Shown here: positions 6,792 to 14,189 of the stretch, piece by piece | How positions within the stretch are numbered: the stretch's first letter is position 1 | How the letters are laid out: the number at the start of each line of letters is the position of its first letter | Source: Candidatus Bathyarchaeota archaeon | Lineage (GTDB): Archaea > Thermoproteota > Bathyarchaeia > TCS64 | Direction: 5' to 3' | Assembly: GCA_030601645.1 (NCBI GenBank) | Contig: JAUWBQ010000010.1 | Location: 1-20,389 of the forward strand | Length of the DNA: 20,389 nucleotides | Translations under genes and position numbers: made by a program | Notes under the pieces: generated by a model | What the model saw: only the letters and a program-made list of their open reading frames with translations | Databases searched by the model: none | What the model was told of the DNA's origin: nothing

Positions 6792-7748
6792 TTATTCAAA
6801 TAGGTGACACCTGACAAAATGCTCTGGCTCCACCTCAACCATCACAGGCTCCTTCTCAATGCACACTTCCGTGCATTCAAAGCACCTCGTGTGGAAAACA
6901 CAGCCCGAAGGGACGTTGACGGGGCTAGGTATCTCCCCCGTTGAAACAACCTTCTCAGGCTTCATCTTCTCCTCCTCCTCGCTGATGACGGGGATCGATG
7001 AGAGCAGCATCTTGGTGTACGGGTGGTAGGGTTTGTGGAAGAACTCGGCTGCCGGAGCCACCTCATTCAATTTTCCAAGATACATGACGCCGACCCTGGT
7101 CGCCACGTTCCTCATCAGGCTTAGATCGTGAGTAATGAACAGATAGGAGTAGTTGAATTCCTTCTGGAGCCTCATTAGGGTGTTAATGATCTTCCCCTGC
7201 ATCGACACATCCAGGGCTGACGTGGGCTCGTCGAGGGCTATGAGAGAAGGATCTGTTGCCATGGCCCTGGAGATGGCCACCATCTGCTTCTCTCCGCCGC
7301 CGATCTCCAGAGGATGCCTGTCCAGGTAGTCTTCGGGTAGCTCGACCCTTTCAAGCAACTCGATTATTTTTTTATCTCTTTCTTCCTTGGCAATACCGTG
7401 AACCCTCAACGGGAGCTCCAGGATCTGTTTGATGCTCTGTCGGGGGTTGAGGGAGGAGCCCGGGTCTTGGAAGACCATCTGCATCTCTTTTTTTATAGCC
7501 TTCGAGCGTTTTGTCACCCGCGTCAAAGATATCTCCCTACCCTTGAAGAGGATTCTACCAGCTGTTGGAGCATAAACGCCCATGACCGTGAACGCGGTCG
7601 TGCTCTTCCCGGAACCAGACTCGCCCACGAGGCCGAAGGTCTCTCCTACTTCAATGTCGAAGCTGATGTCATCGACCGCCCGGACGATCCCCATATCTGT
7701 AGTGAAATATTTCTTCAGGTTTTGAACAGATAGAATGGGATCACTCAT
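6792..7748 (-). CDS. oppF: Oligopeptide-type ABC importer ATPase (OppF/DppF-like)
   Basis: This protein has 318 residues. The start is ATG 7748 (MSDPILSVQNLKKYF), 9 nt after GGAG and overlapping the end of oppD by 8 nt. In-frame ATGs further out lie inside oppD. Walker A is GESGSGKST (42-50), the Q-loop is VFQDPGSSLNP (92-102), Walker B is LIALDEP (169-175), and the switch His is at 207 (ITHD). The signature is unusual: EIGGGEKQ (148-155) in place of LSGGQ, with the key Ser replaced by Gly. The C-terminus has the oligopeptide-ATPase domain with YHPYTKMLL and a cysteine set (GCVFHTRCFECTEVC...RC) like that binding a 4Fe-4S cluster in some DppD/OppD proteins. With OppD it forms the cytoplasmic ATPase heterodimer that powers the importer. 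Confidence 0.92.
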   Translation of the reverse strand: MSDPILSVQNLKKYFTTDMGIVRAVDDISFDIEVGETFGLVGESGSGKSTTAFTVMGVYAPTAGRILFKGREISLTRVTKRSKAIKKEMQMVFQDPGSSLNPRQSIKQILELPLRVHGIAKEERDKKIIELLERVELPEDYLDRHPLEIGGGEKQMVAISRAMATDPSLIALDEPTSALDVSMQGKIINTLMRLQKEFNYSYLFITHDLSLMRNVATRVGVMYLGKLNEVAPAAEFFHKPYHPYTKMLLSSIPVISEEEEKMKPEKVVSTGEIPSPVNVPSGCVFHTRCFECTEVCIEKEPVMVEVEPEHFVRCHLFE

Positions 7749-8736
7749 TGCACTCATCTCCATACAGATAACATGCCACCTTGTGCCGTTCGCCCGCATC
7801 CATGAATTCTGGCAAGCTTTCTCTGCAGATGGACATCACATGGGGACACCTGGGAGAGAACCTACACCCCGAGGGAGGGTCTATGTAGTTAGGGAGACTC
7901 CCGCTGATCCCCTCTGGGATGCCTCCACCTGTAAGTTTGGGGACCGAGTTTATCAGCCCCTTCGTGTAGGGATGCAGGGGATCCGAGAACAGATCCTCCT
8001 TCTGGGCATCTTCAATGATGTTGCCGGCGTACATCACCGCCACCCTGTCGACTAGCCCCTTGACAGCACCCAGGGCATGGCTTATGAGAATCACGGAGGT
8101 GCCTTTCTCCTCGACGAGGTTGCCGATCAACCGCAGGACCTGGTCGCCGATGGTTACATCCAGGTTGGTGCTGGGCTCGTCGGCGATGAGAAGCTTGTTG
8201 GCCGACACCAGGGCCATGGCGATGCAGATCCTCTGCCTCATGCCGCCGCTCAATTGAATGGGGTAGTTGTCCAAGAGTCTCTCGGGGTCCGGTAGAGCGA
8301 CGTCTTTGAGGATCTCGACGCTCCTGTGTTTGATCTCCTTCTTCGATAGGGGCTCCCCCGCCTCCAAGGCACCATACTTGATCACGTCCCCCAGTTGCAC
8401 GCCGACTTTGAAGACGGGGTTCAGTGAGGCCGTTGGATCTTGAAAGATCATCGAGATGTCCAGTCTTCTCAGCTGGTTCAGTCGCTTCGAATCCACATTG
8501 AATATGTCATCCCCCTCGAAGAGGATCTTGCCACCTTGGATGATGGCCGGTGGCTGGGGGAGGATCCTCAGGATGGACTTCATGGTCGTCGTCTTGCCAC
8601 AGCCCGTCTCACCTATCAAGCCGATCTTCTCGCCTTTGCCGAGCTCCAAGTTCACTCCGTTCAGCACCTTGAGCGTGCCCTCGAAGATCTTGTAGTTAAC
8701 GTAGAGATTCTGTATGTTCAAGAGCGCCTCTGTCAT
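7741..8736 (-). CDS. oppD: Oligopeptide-type ABC importer ATPase (OppD/DppD-like)
   Basis: This protein has 331 residues. The start is ATG 8736 (MTEALLNIQNLYVNY), 2 nt after the oppC stop and 10 nt after GGAGG. The open frame continues 36 codons further upstream but only as a shadow inside oppC. Walker A is GETGCGKTT (42-50), the Q-loop is IFQDPTASLNP, the signature is LSGGMRQR (162-169, canonical for OppD), Walker B is LLIADEP (182-188), and the switch His is His220 (ISHA rather than THD). The D-loop reads TNLD instead of TALD. The C-terminal oligopeptide domain has HPYTKGLI and cysteines in GCRFSPRCPHVMSIC plus two near the end, consistent with an iron-sulfur site known in some homologues. 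It pairs with OppF beneath the OppBC pore. Confidence 0.93.
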   Translation of the reverse strand: MTEALLNIQNLYVNYKIFEGTLKVLNGVNLELGKGEKIGLIGETGCGKTTTMKSILRILPQPPAIIQGGKILFEGDDIFNVDSKRLNQLRRLDISMIFQDPTASLNPVFKVGVQLGDVIKYGALEAGEPLSKKEIKHRSVEILKDVALPDPERLLDNYPIQLSGGMRQRICIAMALVSANKLLIADEPSTNLDVTIGDQVLRLIGNLVEEKGTSVILISHALGAVKGLVDRVAVMYAGNIIEDAQKEDLFSDPLHPYTKGLINSVPKLTGGGIPEGISGSLPNYIDPPSGCRFSPRCPHVMSICRESLPEFMDAGERHKVACYLYGDECNE

Positions 8737-8738
8737 GA

Positions 8739-9608
8739 CTAGTATGCCTCCGCGGCGAGCATGTCCCTTATCCCGTCCCCGAGCAGGTTGAAACCCAGTA
8801 TCGTGAATACGATCGCTAGGCTGGGGAAGATCGAGATCCACCATAGCTCCGGCATGTACCTGTATCCGTCAGAGACCATCGTGCCGAGATCCGGTGTGGG
8901 GGGCTGGGCGCCCAACCCTATGAAGCTGAGGCTCGCCCCTATGAGGATCACCCAGGCCACATCGAGGGTCATCTTCGTGAAGATAGGCGCGAGCGTGTTT
9001 GGGAGGATCTCCCTGATGAGGATATGGAAGGGACTGGCGCCGATCATCTCCGCCGATTGGATGAAATACTCGTTCCTCATCGAGCATGTGATGCCATAGA
9101 CCAGTCTCGTGTACCAGGGCCACCAGAGCAGGGTCACGGCTAACATCGCATTGAACAGGCTCGGCTCGAGCATGGCACTTATCATCATGGCCAGAACGAG
9201 AGAGGGAATGGCCACGAAGATGTCCGTCAGCCTCATGATGATCGTATCGAGCCAGGTGTTGTTGTAATACCCTGCCACCAAACCGAGGAACGTTCCCGTG
9301 GGGACAACGAGTACGAGCACGATCATGGCCATCATGAGCGAATACCTGAACCCGAACATCACCCGGCTCAGGACGTCCCGGCCCATAGTATCGGTACCGA
9401 ACGGGTGGCCCAGAGACGGTGGTAACTTGGCGTTCGGGAAGTCCGTGAACCATTCTGCATGCTTGGGATAAGGAGCGAGTATATTCGCGAATATGGTGAT
9501 GAAGACAATGGCCAAGACAACGACCAAACCTATGATCGATAGTGGGTTCTTTGAGAATTTATACCAGCTTTTCCGCACCGACTTTTTATTGATTCCCAAT
9601 TTCTCCAT
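8739..9608 (-). CDS. oppC: Oligopeptide-type ABC importer permease (OppC/DppC-like)
   Basis: This protein has 289 residues, ATG start, with AGGGG 7 nt upstream overlapping the oppB stop region. The N-terminal cytoplasmic tail and first helix (about 24-46) fit the OppC N-terminal domain. GTDTMGRDVLSR (71-82) is the hallmark periplasmic-side motif of this permease type. Five more helices follow. The EAA coupling loop is at about 180-208 (EYFIQSAEMIGASPFHILIREILPN) and contacts the ATPases. The C-terminus FNLLGDGIRDMLA is also typical. It pairs with OppB to form the membrane channel. Spacing of 2-11 nt to its neighbours shows a single operon. Confidence 0.94.
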   Translation of the reverse strand: MEKLGINKKSVRKSWYKFSKNPLSIIGLVVVLAIVFITIFANILAPYPKHAEWFTDFPNAKLPPSLGHPFGTDTMGRDVLSRVMFGFRYSLMMAMIVLVLVVPTGTFLGLVAGYYNNTWLDTIIMRLTDIFVAIPSLVLAMMISAMLEPSLFNAMLAVTLLWWPWYTRLVYGITCSMRNEYFIQSAEMIGASPFHILIREILPNTLAPIFTKMTLDVAWVILIGASLSFIGLGAQPPTPDLGTMVSDGYRYMPELWWISIFPSLAIVFTILGFNLLGDGIRDMLAAEAY

Positions 9609-9619
9609 GACCGTTCCCC

Positions 9620-10645
9620 CTACTCGCTCCTTATTGACATCCGGATCCTCGGATCAAGATAGGCTATGATGACGTCTACGACTATGTTGATGAGAGCGAA
9701 GAATATGCCAACGATCATGACGGAGCCGATTATGGCATTGAGGTCCTTGTTGAGCATAGCGTTAGCGCCGTACTTCCCGAAGCCGGGCCAGTTGAAAATG
9801 AACTCGATGATGAAGGAGCCGGCCATGGCGCCCGAGATCTCGAGGCCCATGATGGAGACGACTGGAATGAGCGAGGGCTTCATGAGATACTTGAACATCA
9901 CCACCCTCTCCGGGATCCCATACGACGTTGCGGCCGCAATGTAGTCTTTCCTCAGGTTCTCCACGATACTGGCTCTCATGAGCCTCGTGTCCTGTGCGAT
10001 ACGCCCCACGGCTAGGGCGCTCCCTGGCAAGATCATATGCCTCAACACATCGAAGAAGGCAGCAAAGTTTCCTGTAAGCAATGCGTCCACCGTAATCATG
10101 CCCGTTATCCTCGGCGGGTAGACGATTCCCGAACTCAACCTCCCGAGGACCGGAAGAATCTTCCATAAATACCCGAAAAGGAACATCGACATGATCGCCC
10201 AGACGAAAGTCGGTATCGCAATGCCTAGGTAGGATGCGATTCGAACGATGTTGTCGAACCGACTGTTTGCACGACGACCCGCAGTGACACCGACGACGAT
10301 GGAGATGGTTATAGAGACGATTATGGAGAATACAACGAGCTCAAAGGTTGCCGGGAAGAAGGTGATGATGTCTTTCATAACTGGACGTTTGGTGACTAGG
10401 GACATGCCGAGATCACCACGGAGTGCGTTCGTTAGCCATATCCAGTACTGAACATGAATTGGATCGTTCAGGTGGAGCTGCTCCCTCAGCTTGTCAACGG
10501 CCCACTGAGGAGCCAAGGTCCCTAAGGCCGTCCTGGCAGGGTCACCGGGGAAAATGCGGGACATCAAGAAGATTATGATGGATAGACCCAATAGCACAAA
10601 AATGCTGTAGAACAGTCTCTTTGCGATGAAGCGGGACATTTTCAT
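9620..10645 (-). CDS. oppB: Oligopeptide-type ABC importer permease (OppB/DppB-like)
   Basis: This protein has 341 residues. The ATG is 9 nt after AAGGAG. The first helix (about 10-30) and the following GDPAR...LG block are the OppB N-terminal domain. Further features are GDLGMSLVTKRPV (77-89), GIAIPTFVWA (141-150) and the EAA loop at about 234-261 (DYIAAATSYGIPERVVMFKYLMKPSLIPV). The C-terminal FNWPGFGKYGANAMLNKDL and DPRIR motifs match the family. It forms the pore with OppC. A 163-nt gap separates it from the binding-protein gene upstream. That gap holds a T7 tract at 10777-10783 and A/T boxes (minus-strand TTTAAAAG near 10755 and AATATTAAAG near 10730), so oppB may be fed partly by read-through and partly by an internal promoter. 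Confidence 0.94.
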   Translation of the reverse strand: MKMSRFIAKRLFYSIFVLLGLSIIIFLMSRIFPGDPARTALGTLAPQWAVDKLREQLHLNDPIHVQYWIWLTNALRGDLGMSLVTKRPVMKDIITFFPATFELVVFSIIVSITISIVVGVTAGRRANSRFDNIVRIASYLGIAIPTFVWAIMSMFLFGYLWKILPVLGRLSSGIVYPPRITGMITVDALLTGNFAAFFDVLRHMILPGSALAVGRIAQDTRLMRASIVENLRKDYIAAATSYGIPERVVMFKYLMKPSLIPVVSIMGLEISGAMAGSFIIEFIFNWPGFGKYGANAMLNKDLNAIIGSVMIVGIFFALINIVVDVIIAYLDPRIRMSIRSE

Positions 10646-10776
10646 ACTATCGATCTCCTTGGAAGGCTAACTATACGCGATTCGGCCATCTGAGTGGATT
10701 GCATCTTATCTGGGTCTCCAGTACTTTAATATTATTTACTGCATACAAGGCTCCTTTTAAAGGGCATTTCATAAAG

Positions 10777-10783
10777 AAAAAAA
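10777..10783 (-). terminator. Intra-operon oligo-T tract after oppA
   Basis: Seven T on the minus strand about 26 nt past the oppA stop, before oppB. A partial terminator here would make binding protein in excess over permease and ATPases, a common arrangement for such importers. Strength is unknown. Confidence 0.4.
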
Positions 10784-10808
10784 TGAGGGTTATTATTTGA
10801 TCAATGGT

Positions 10809-12476
10809 TTAAGGTATCAATTCGGGGTACAGTTCGATCAAGTTCCACCTGTCGTTTGCGCCCATGAGTGGGATTGCCTGTCCTTCTGCAGCCGGCCAGT
10901 CCATGTACTCTGTCTGATATGCGTGTTGCTCTGGGATCTGCAGAGTCCATATCACCCAAGCCTCTTCGAGGGCTAGGTCCTGGAAGTCATAGTACTTTTG
11001 GAATCTCTCATCCGTGTCACTCGTCGAAAGGATATCCTCGATTATAGCGTCGATCTCTGGGTCATCATGCCAGACGAAGTTAGAGGCCGCCCATCTGGAG
11101 TGGTAATACTCGAAATACGCACCAGCCTCTGGATAACTAGCAGATCCGATCATCGGGATGGCGTTCGGACAATTATCCTTGTCCCTCGAGGCCTCAACGC
11201 AGGCGAGCCAAGGTTGCTTCGTAACCTTGACGTTTATTCCTACTTCCTGCGCGGCTGAGGCGAACAGTATGGCGATCTTTTCCTCTATGGGAACCTCGGA
11301 GACCCACCAGAAATCGAGCTCAATCTCATCGAGCTGGTCGTAATACACCGATAGTTGAAGCTCCTCCTGTGCCTTCTCAAGGCTATAAGTATAGTACTCT
11401 ACATCCGGGTTGAAGCCCGCGATGCTGTCGGGCACCGGGCCCTTCAGCTGGGCGGAACCGGGCCAGAGTTCAGCTACCGTGGCATAGTCCATCAGATAGC
11501 TAAGAGCCCTCCTGAAGTGTACGTCGTCGGTGGGTGCTCTCTGGTTGTTCAGGAGTACCCTGACATGACTTCCCGTCATCAGGTTTGCAACATCGACGCC
11601 GGGTATCCCGTCCAAGGCCTCGAAAGCCTCTGGGGACTGCCATTGATCAGTGATCTCCAGCTCCCTGTTGGACATCATTGTCCTTACGGTCATGGGTTCG
11701 GTGGTCCCGATCTGGTGCAGCTCCTTGGGCGCGCGGGGTCTGATCTCTCCCCAATAGTCCTCGAAGAGTTCAAGTATCAGCACTTCTTCAAGCCTGAACT
11801 CCTTCACCATGTATGGCCCGGAGCCAGCATCGTGCTCTGTAAGATATCCCTGGCCGTAGTCCCCATACTCATCGTAGGCACCTGGCGTGATGAGGTTATC
11901 CATTACTAGGTCCTTGTTCAATATGTGCAAACGCGTCAAAGTCCAAAGGAAGGGTGAATACGCACCCTTCAGCTTGAGTTCTACTATATACTCACCGAGT
12001 GCCTCAACAGAATCCACGTATGGGAGGAAGGTGGAAGCCCAACCTCCACCTGTATCCAGCAGCCTGTTCATAGAGAACTCGACATCCTCGGCTTTGATTT
12101 CGGTGTCATCATGGAACATGAGTCCCTCCTTCAAAGTGAAGGTGTATGTAAGACCATCATCAGAGATCGTCCAGCTATCTGCGACGGAAGGCTGTATCAC
12201 CGAGTCGTAGTCGGGGTAGACGAGAGTATCATAAACGTGTGTCTGCGCTCTCGTGCTTGAGAAGTCTGTACGTACCGTGGGGTCCATCGAAGTGGGGAAC
12301 GCCACAGTGTAATGCGCGATCCCGTCATGCCCAAGAGTGGGTGTGGGGGAAGGAGATGGAGACGGTGATGGCGATGGGGAAGGAGAAGGTCCCGGCTGCG
12401 AAGTGTAATACCATAATCCAGCGGCGATGATTATCACAACTACTACGATACCTATCTGTACGTTACGATTTTCCAT
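10809..12476 (-). CDS. oppA: Membrane-anchored solute-binding protein of the oligopeptide importer (SBP family 5)
   Basis: This protein has 555 residues. The start is ATG 12476 (MENRNVQIGIVVVV), 9 nt after GGAG. The open frame extends to 12587, but the promoter A/T box at 12509-12519 lies inside that extension, so it cannot be translated from this transcript. Residues 7-24 form a membrane anchor with no lipobox Cys. A Ser-Pro repeat linker (about 29-47) then tethers the binding domain outside the cell, as in many archaea. The domain starts with DPTVRTDFSSTRAQTHVYDTLV and has the family block PSVADSWTISDDGLTYTFTLKEGLMFHDD. Ligands of this family include peptides, nickel, sugars and other small molecules. 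The sequence does not settle which. It heads the operon oppABCDF-nitroreductase-small protein. Confidence 0.93.
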   Translation of the reverse strand: MENRNVQIGIVVVVIIIAAGLWYYTSQPGPSPSPSPSPSPSPSPTPTLGHDGIAHYTVAFPTSMDPTVRTDFSSTRAQTHVYDTLVYPDYDSVIQPSVADSWTISDDGLTYTFTLKEGLMFHDDTEIKAEDVEFSMNRLLDTGGGWASTFLPYVDSVEALGEYIVELKLKGAYSPFLWTLTRLHILNKDLVMDNLITPGAYDEYGDYGQGYLTEHDAGSGPYMVKEFRLEEVLILELFEDYWGEIRPRAPKELHQIGTTEPMTVRTMMSNRELEITDQWQSPEAFEALDGIPGVDVANLMTGSHVRVLLNNQRAPTDDVHFRRALSYLMDYATVAELWPGSAQLKGPVPDSIAGFNPDVEYYTYSLEKAQEELQLSVYYDQLDEIELDFWWVSEVPIEEKIAILFASAAQEVGINVKVTKQPWLACVEASRDKDNCPNAIPMIGSASYPEAGAYFEYYHSRWAASNFVWHDDPEIDAIIEDILSTSDTDERFQKYYDFQDLALEEAWVIWTLQIPEQHAYQTEYMDWPAAEGQAIPLMGANDRWNLIELYPELIP

Positions 12477-12508
12477 AGGAATTTTCTCCATACCATTCTT
12501 TTCATAAC

Positions 12509-12519
12509 TTATATAAAAT
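12509..12519 (-). promoter_or_regulatory. oppA: TATA box of the importer operon
   Basis: Minus-strand ATTTTATATAA, a near-ideal archaeal box. The predicted start near 12488 leaves a 12-nt leader containing the GGAG site for the ATG at 12476. This box fixes the start of the binding protein. Confidence 0.6.
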
Positions 12520-12537
12520 ATTACTATACAACAATAC

Positions 12538-12560
12538 GCCTCATGAATGAGCAGAATAAT
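12538..12560 (+). repeat. Direct repeat copy 1 (23 bp, operator-like) in the oppA/racemase divergent region
   Basis: This copy is identical over 23 bp to 12601-12623. The core is CTCATGAATGAG, itself an inverted repeat (CTCAT/ATGAG). Similarity continues after one indel through TTTAATATTA (12565-12574), so about 40 bp were duplicated with a 63-bp period. This copy lies about 20 bp upstream of the oppA TATA box and directly abuts the racemase A/T box. Confidence 0.75.
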
Positions 12561-12563
12561 GAG

Positions 12564-12575
12564 TTTTAATATTAT
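12564..12575 (+). promoter_or_regulatory. Candidate TATA box for the racemase gene
   Basis: TTTTAATATTAT, 3 bp after repeat copy 1. The predicted start near 12595 gives a leader of about 55 nt that includes repeat copy 2. A second similar box (12627-12636) is too near the start codon to serve. Confidence 0.35.
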
Positions 12576-12600
12576 GTAAAATATCATTATCTGAAATTAT

Positions 12601-12623
12601 GCCTCATGAATGAGCAGAATAAT
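12601..12623 (+). repeat. Direct repeat copy 2 (23 bp, operator-like)
   Basis: Second perfect copy of the 23-bp element at 12538-12560, 28 bp before the racemase start codon. It would lie just after the predicted racemase transcript start, where bound protein would block transcription. Confidence 0.75.
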
Positions 12624-12650
12624 AAATTTAATATTAGGAGAGGTCCTTAA

Positions 12651-13388
12651 TTGAACATCATGAAGATAAAAGTAGTTGTCCCCGTTTCCACAAATAAATG
12701 GAATGAAATCATCCGAGAGCAGTACGAAGAATGCAAGGATCCCGAAACCGTGATTGACATCATCAACATTGAGAAAGGACCAGAATCCATCACGAGCATC
12801 TATGACGACGCCTGGGCCGAGCTGTTCACCATCAGAGAGGCAGAGAAGGCCGAGGAGGAGGGCTACGATGGCGTTATTCTATACTGTGGCATGGACCCTG
12901 CCCTTGAAGCGACAAAACAGGCTTTATCAATACCCGTGGTGGGAATCTCCGAACCCAGCCTTCATTTGGCCTACCAATTAGGCAAGAAACTTGCCGTTGT
13001 GGGCCCAGGGGGGCCGAAAGTTGATACAGACAAGAACTATGCAACCTTCGGCGACAAGGGAAGATACGGTCTGCCTGCCCCCATCTCTCGACGGTATGGA
13101 GTTACCATTGAGCGCCCCGTGCTCGACATTTTCGACAAGATGGACGAGATCAAGAAGGGGATGTTGGAGGCAGCGAAGAAAGCCATCCAGGAGGACGGCG
13201 CAGACATCATCTACGCTGGCTGTGGGGCCCTCATCGAGCCCGTCCAGTACCTGCAGGAGAACCTGGATGTACCGGTCATAGCGAATAGCGTTGTGGCACT
13301 GAAGACATTGGAGATGATTATCAAACTCGGGTTATGCCAGAGCAAGATAGCGTTTCCCAAGCCCCCGAAGAAGAAGAGGTTAATGTAA
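12651..13388 (+). CDS. hyuE: Hydantoin racemase / Asp-Glu racemase superfamily protein
   Basis: This protein has 245 residues. The start is TTG 12651, 6 nt after GAGGT (12640-12644). ATG 12660 is possible but has poor spacing. Both catalytic cysteines of the two-base racemase mechanism are present: Cys79 in LYCGMDPALEA (equivalent to the ACFGDPGL motif of hydantoin racemases) and Cys191 in IIYAGCGALIEP (equivalent to LGCAGM). The GPESITSIYDD block (43-53) and PVVGISEPSLHLA (95-107) also match the HyuE type. The enzyme would interconvert D and L 5-substituted hydantoins or a related cyclic or open acid. Maleate isomerases share the fold but have different surrounding motifs. It is divergent from the importer operon, sharing operator-like repeats with it, so the racemase may act on imported substrate. 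The basic tail KPPKKKRLM is unusual. Confidence 0.85.
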   Translation: MNIMKIKVVVPVSTNKWNEIIREQYEECKDPETVIDIINIEKGPESITSIYDDAWAELFTIREAEKAEEEGYDGVILYCGMDPALEATKQALSIPVVGISEPSLHLAYQLGKKLAVVGPGGPKVDTDKNYATFGDKGRYGLPAPISRRYGVTIERPVLDIFDKMDEIKKGMLEAAKKAIQEDGADIIYAGCGALIEPVQYLQENLDVPVIANSVVALKTLEMIIKLGLCQSKIAFPKPPKKKRLM

Positions 13389-13397
13389 ACCCTCTCA

Positions 13398-13403
13398 TTT
13401 TTT
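13398..13403 (+). terminator. Oligo-T terminator after the racemase gene
   Basis: T6 ten bases past the TAA, preceded by a pyrimidine-rich stretch and with no hairpin. The convergent gap 13389-13555 holds no gene. Confidence 0.45.
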
Positions 13404-13510
13404 GTCAACAGGAAATTCTCAGACTTCGTTTTGATTACAAAAAAGGGTAGTTTTGATTAGGCAAGAAACACCCCGAAAAATCTAACCAGAGGTATCTTCA
13501 GTCGAAATCC

Positions 13511-13516
13511 AAAAAA
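13511..13516 (-). terminator. Oligo-T terminator after nitroreductase 2
   Basis: A6 on the plus strand reads as T6 on the minus strand 40 nt past the nitroreductase stop at 13556. A second minus T6 lies at 13439-13444. Confidence 0.4.
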
Positions 13517-13555
13517 GGCCTGATGATGACGACACACAAACACGGAGACCAGCGG

Positions 13556-14125
13556 TCAGCCATTTCTTTCTAACTCATCCCACTTCTTCCCGTACTCATC
13601 TAGGTATACAACTTCAGATAGCTTCTTTTTCGGGGGCATCTTTGGTGCCTCGCTGGGGTGGCCAAGGGACACTACCAGCAATGGCCTCCAGTTCTCAGGC
13701 GCGTTCAGCACGCCCCTCAACCCGTTCTCGTTGAATGATGCGATGGCACAGGCGCCGAGACCCAGCGAATGTGCCGCAAGCAGGATGTTCTCCGCGGCGA
13801 AGCCGACATCCATGACACCGACTATGTCGCTGTAACTTTGGCGATGGAAGGCCTTCGCTCGCTCGCGCTCGAAGGCGTCCCTCTTCTCCTCGATCCCCAG
13901 GATAATCGCAGCGGAGGCATCCCCGTAGAATCCGGGCGAGCAGTTCTTTATCATTCTCAGGACCCGGGGGTTTTGAGCGTAGATGAACTTCCAGGGCTGT
14001 CGATTGAAGCCTGATGGTGCGAGGCGGGCCGCATCCAATATTTCGATGACATCTTCCTTGGATACCGGTTTATTCTGAAAACTCCTGATACTCCTCCTCG
14101 ATTTGATAACGTCCAAAACAGACAT
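13556..14125 (-). CDS. Nitroreductase-family FMN oxidoreductase 2
   Basis: This protein has 189 residues. The start is ATG 14125 (MSVLDVIKSRRSIRSF), 7 nt after GAGG. A TTG six bases earlier is too near that site. FMN-binding features are RRSIRSF (10-16), APSGFNRQPWKF (with the Trp usual in the family and absent in nitroreductase 1), the helix block DVGFAAENILLAAHSLGLGA, and VVSLGHP. It is about 60% identical to nitroreductase 1 by eye. The difference is an insertion of about 11 charged residues (RDAFERERAKAFHRQ) near position 83, in the region that usually shapes the substrate pocket, so substrates may differ. It lies between the racemase (convergent) and the glycosyltransferase genes, and has its own A/T box. 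Confidence 0.88.
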   Translation of the reverse strand: MSVLDVIKSRRSIRSFQNKPVSKEDVIEILDAARLAPSGFNRQPWKFIYAQNPRVLRMIKNCSPGFYGDASAAIILGIEEKRDAFERERAKAFHRQSYSDIVGVMDVGFAAENILLAAHSLGLGACAIASFNENGLRGVLNAPENWRPLLVVSLGHPSEAPKMPPKKKLSEVVYLDEYGKKWDELERNG

Positions 14126-14154
14126 CCGCAATCCTCATGGCAGGGAAAGGGGGA

Positions 14155-14164
14155 TCATAAAATA
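14155..14164 (-). promoter_or_regulatory. Candidate TATA box for nitroreductase 2
   Basis: Minus-strand TATTTTATGA centred near 14160. The predicted start near 14135 gives a leader of about 10 nt carrying the GAGG site. Confidence 0.35.
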
Positions 14165-14189
14165 CTTTCTATGGTGGCGATAATTGTTT

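Noticed and set aside
8869..9453. 194-codon frame within oppC on the same strand
   Set aside because: Off-frame shadow of a well-conserved permease. Its composition (His, Arg, Pro rich) is not that of a normal protein.
12340..12390. Short tandem GGAGAT/GGTGATGG-like repeats
   Set aside because: They encode the Ser-Pro linker of the membrane-anchored binding protein on the minus strand, so the repeat is a coding feature and not a satellite or regulatory array.
12477..12587. Longer N-terminus for the binding protein (start at 12587 or 12491)
   Set aside because: The TATA box at 12509-12519 lies inside this extension, and a GGAG site fits the ATG at 12476 followed directly by the membrane anchor.
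12538..12623. CRISPR-like repeat-spacer pattern
   Set aside because: There are only two copies, the 40-bp spacer contains promoter-like sequence partly repeated itself, and no cas gene is near. An operator duplication explains it better.
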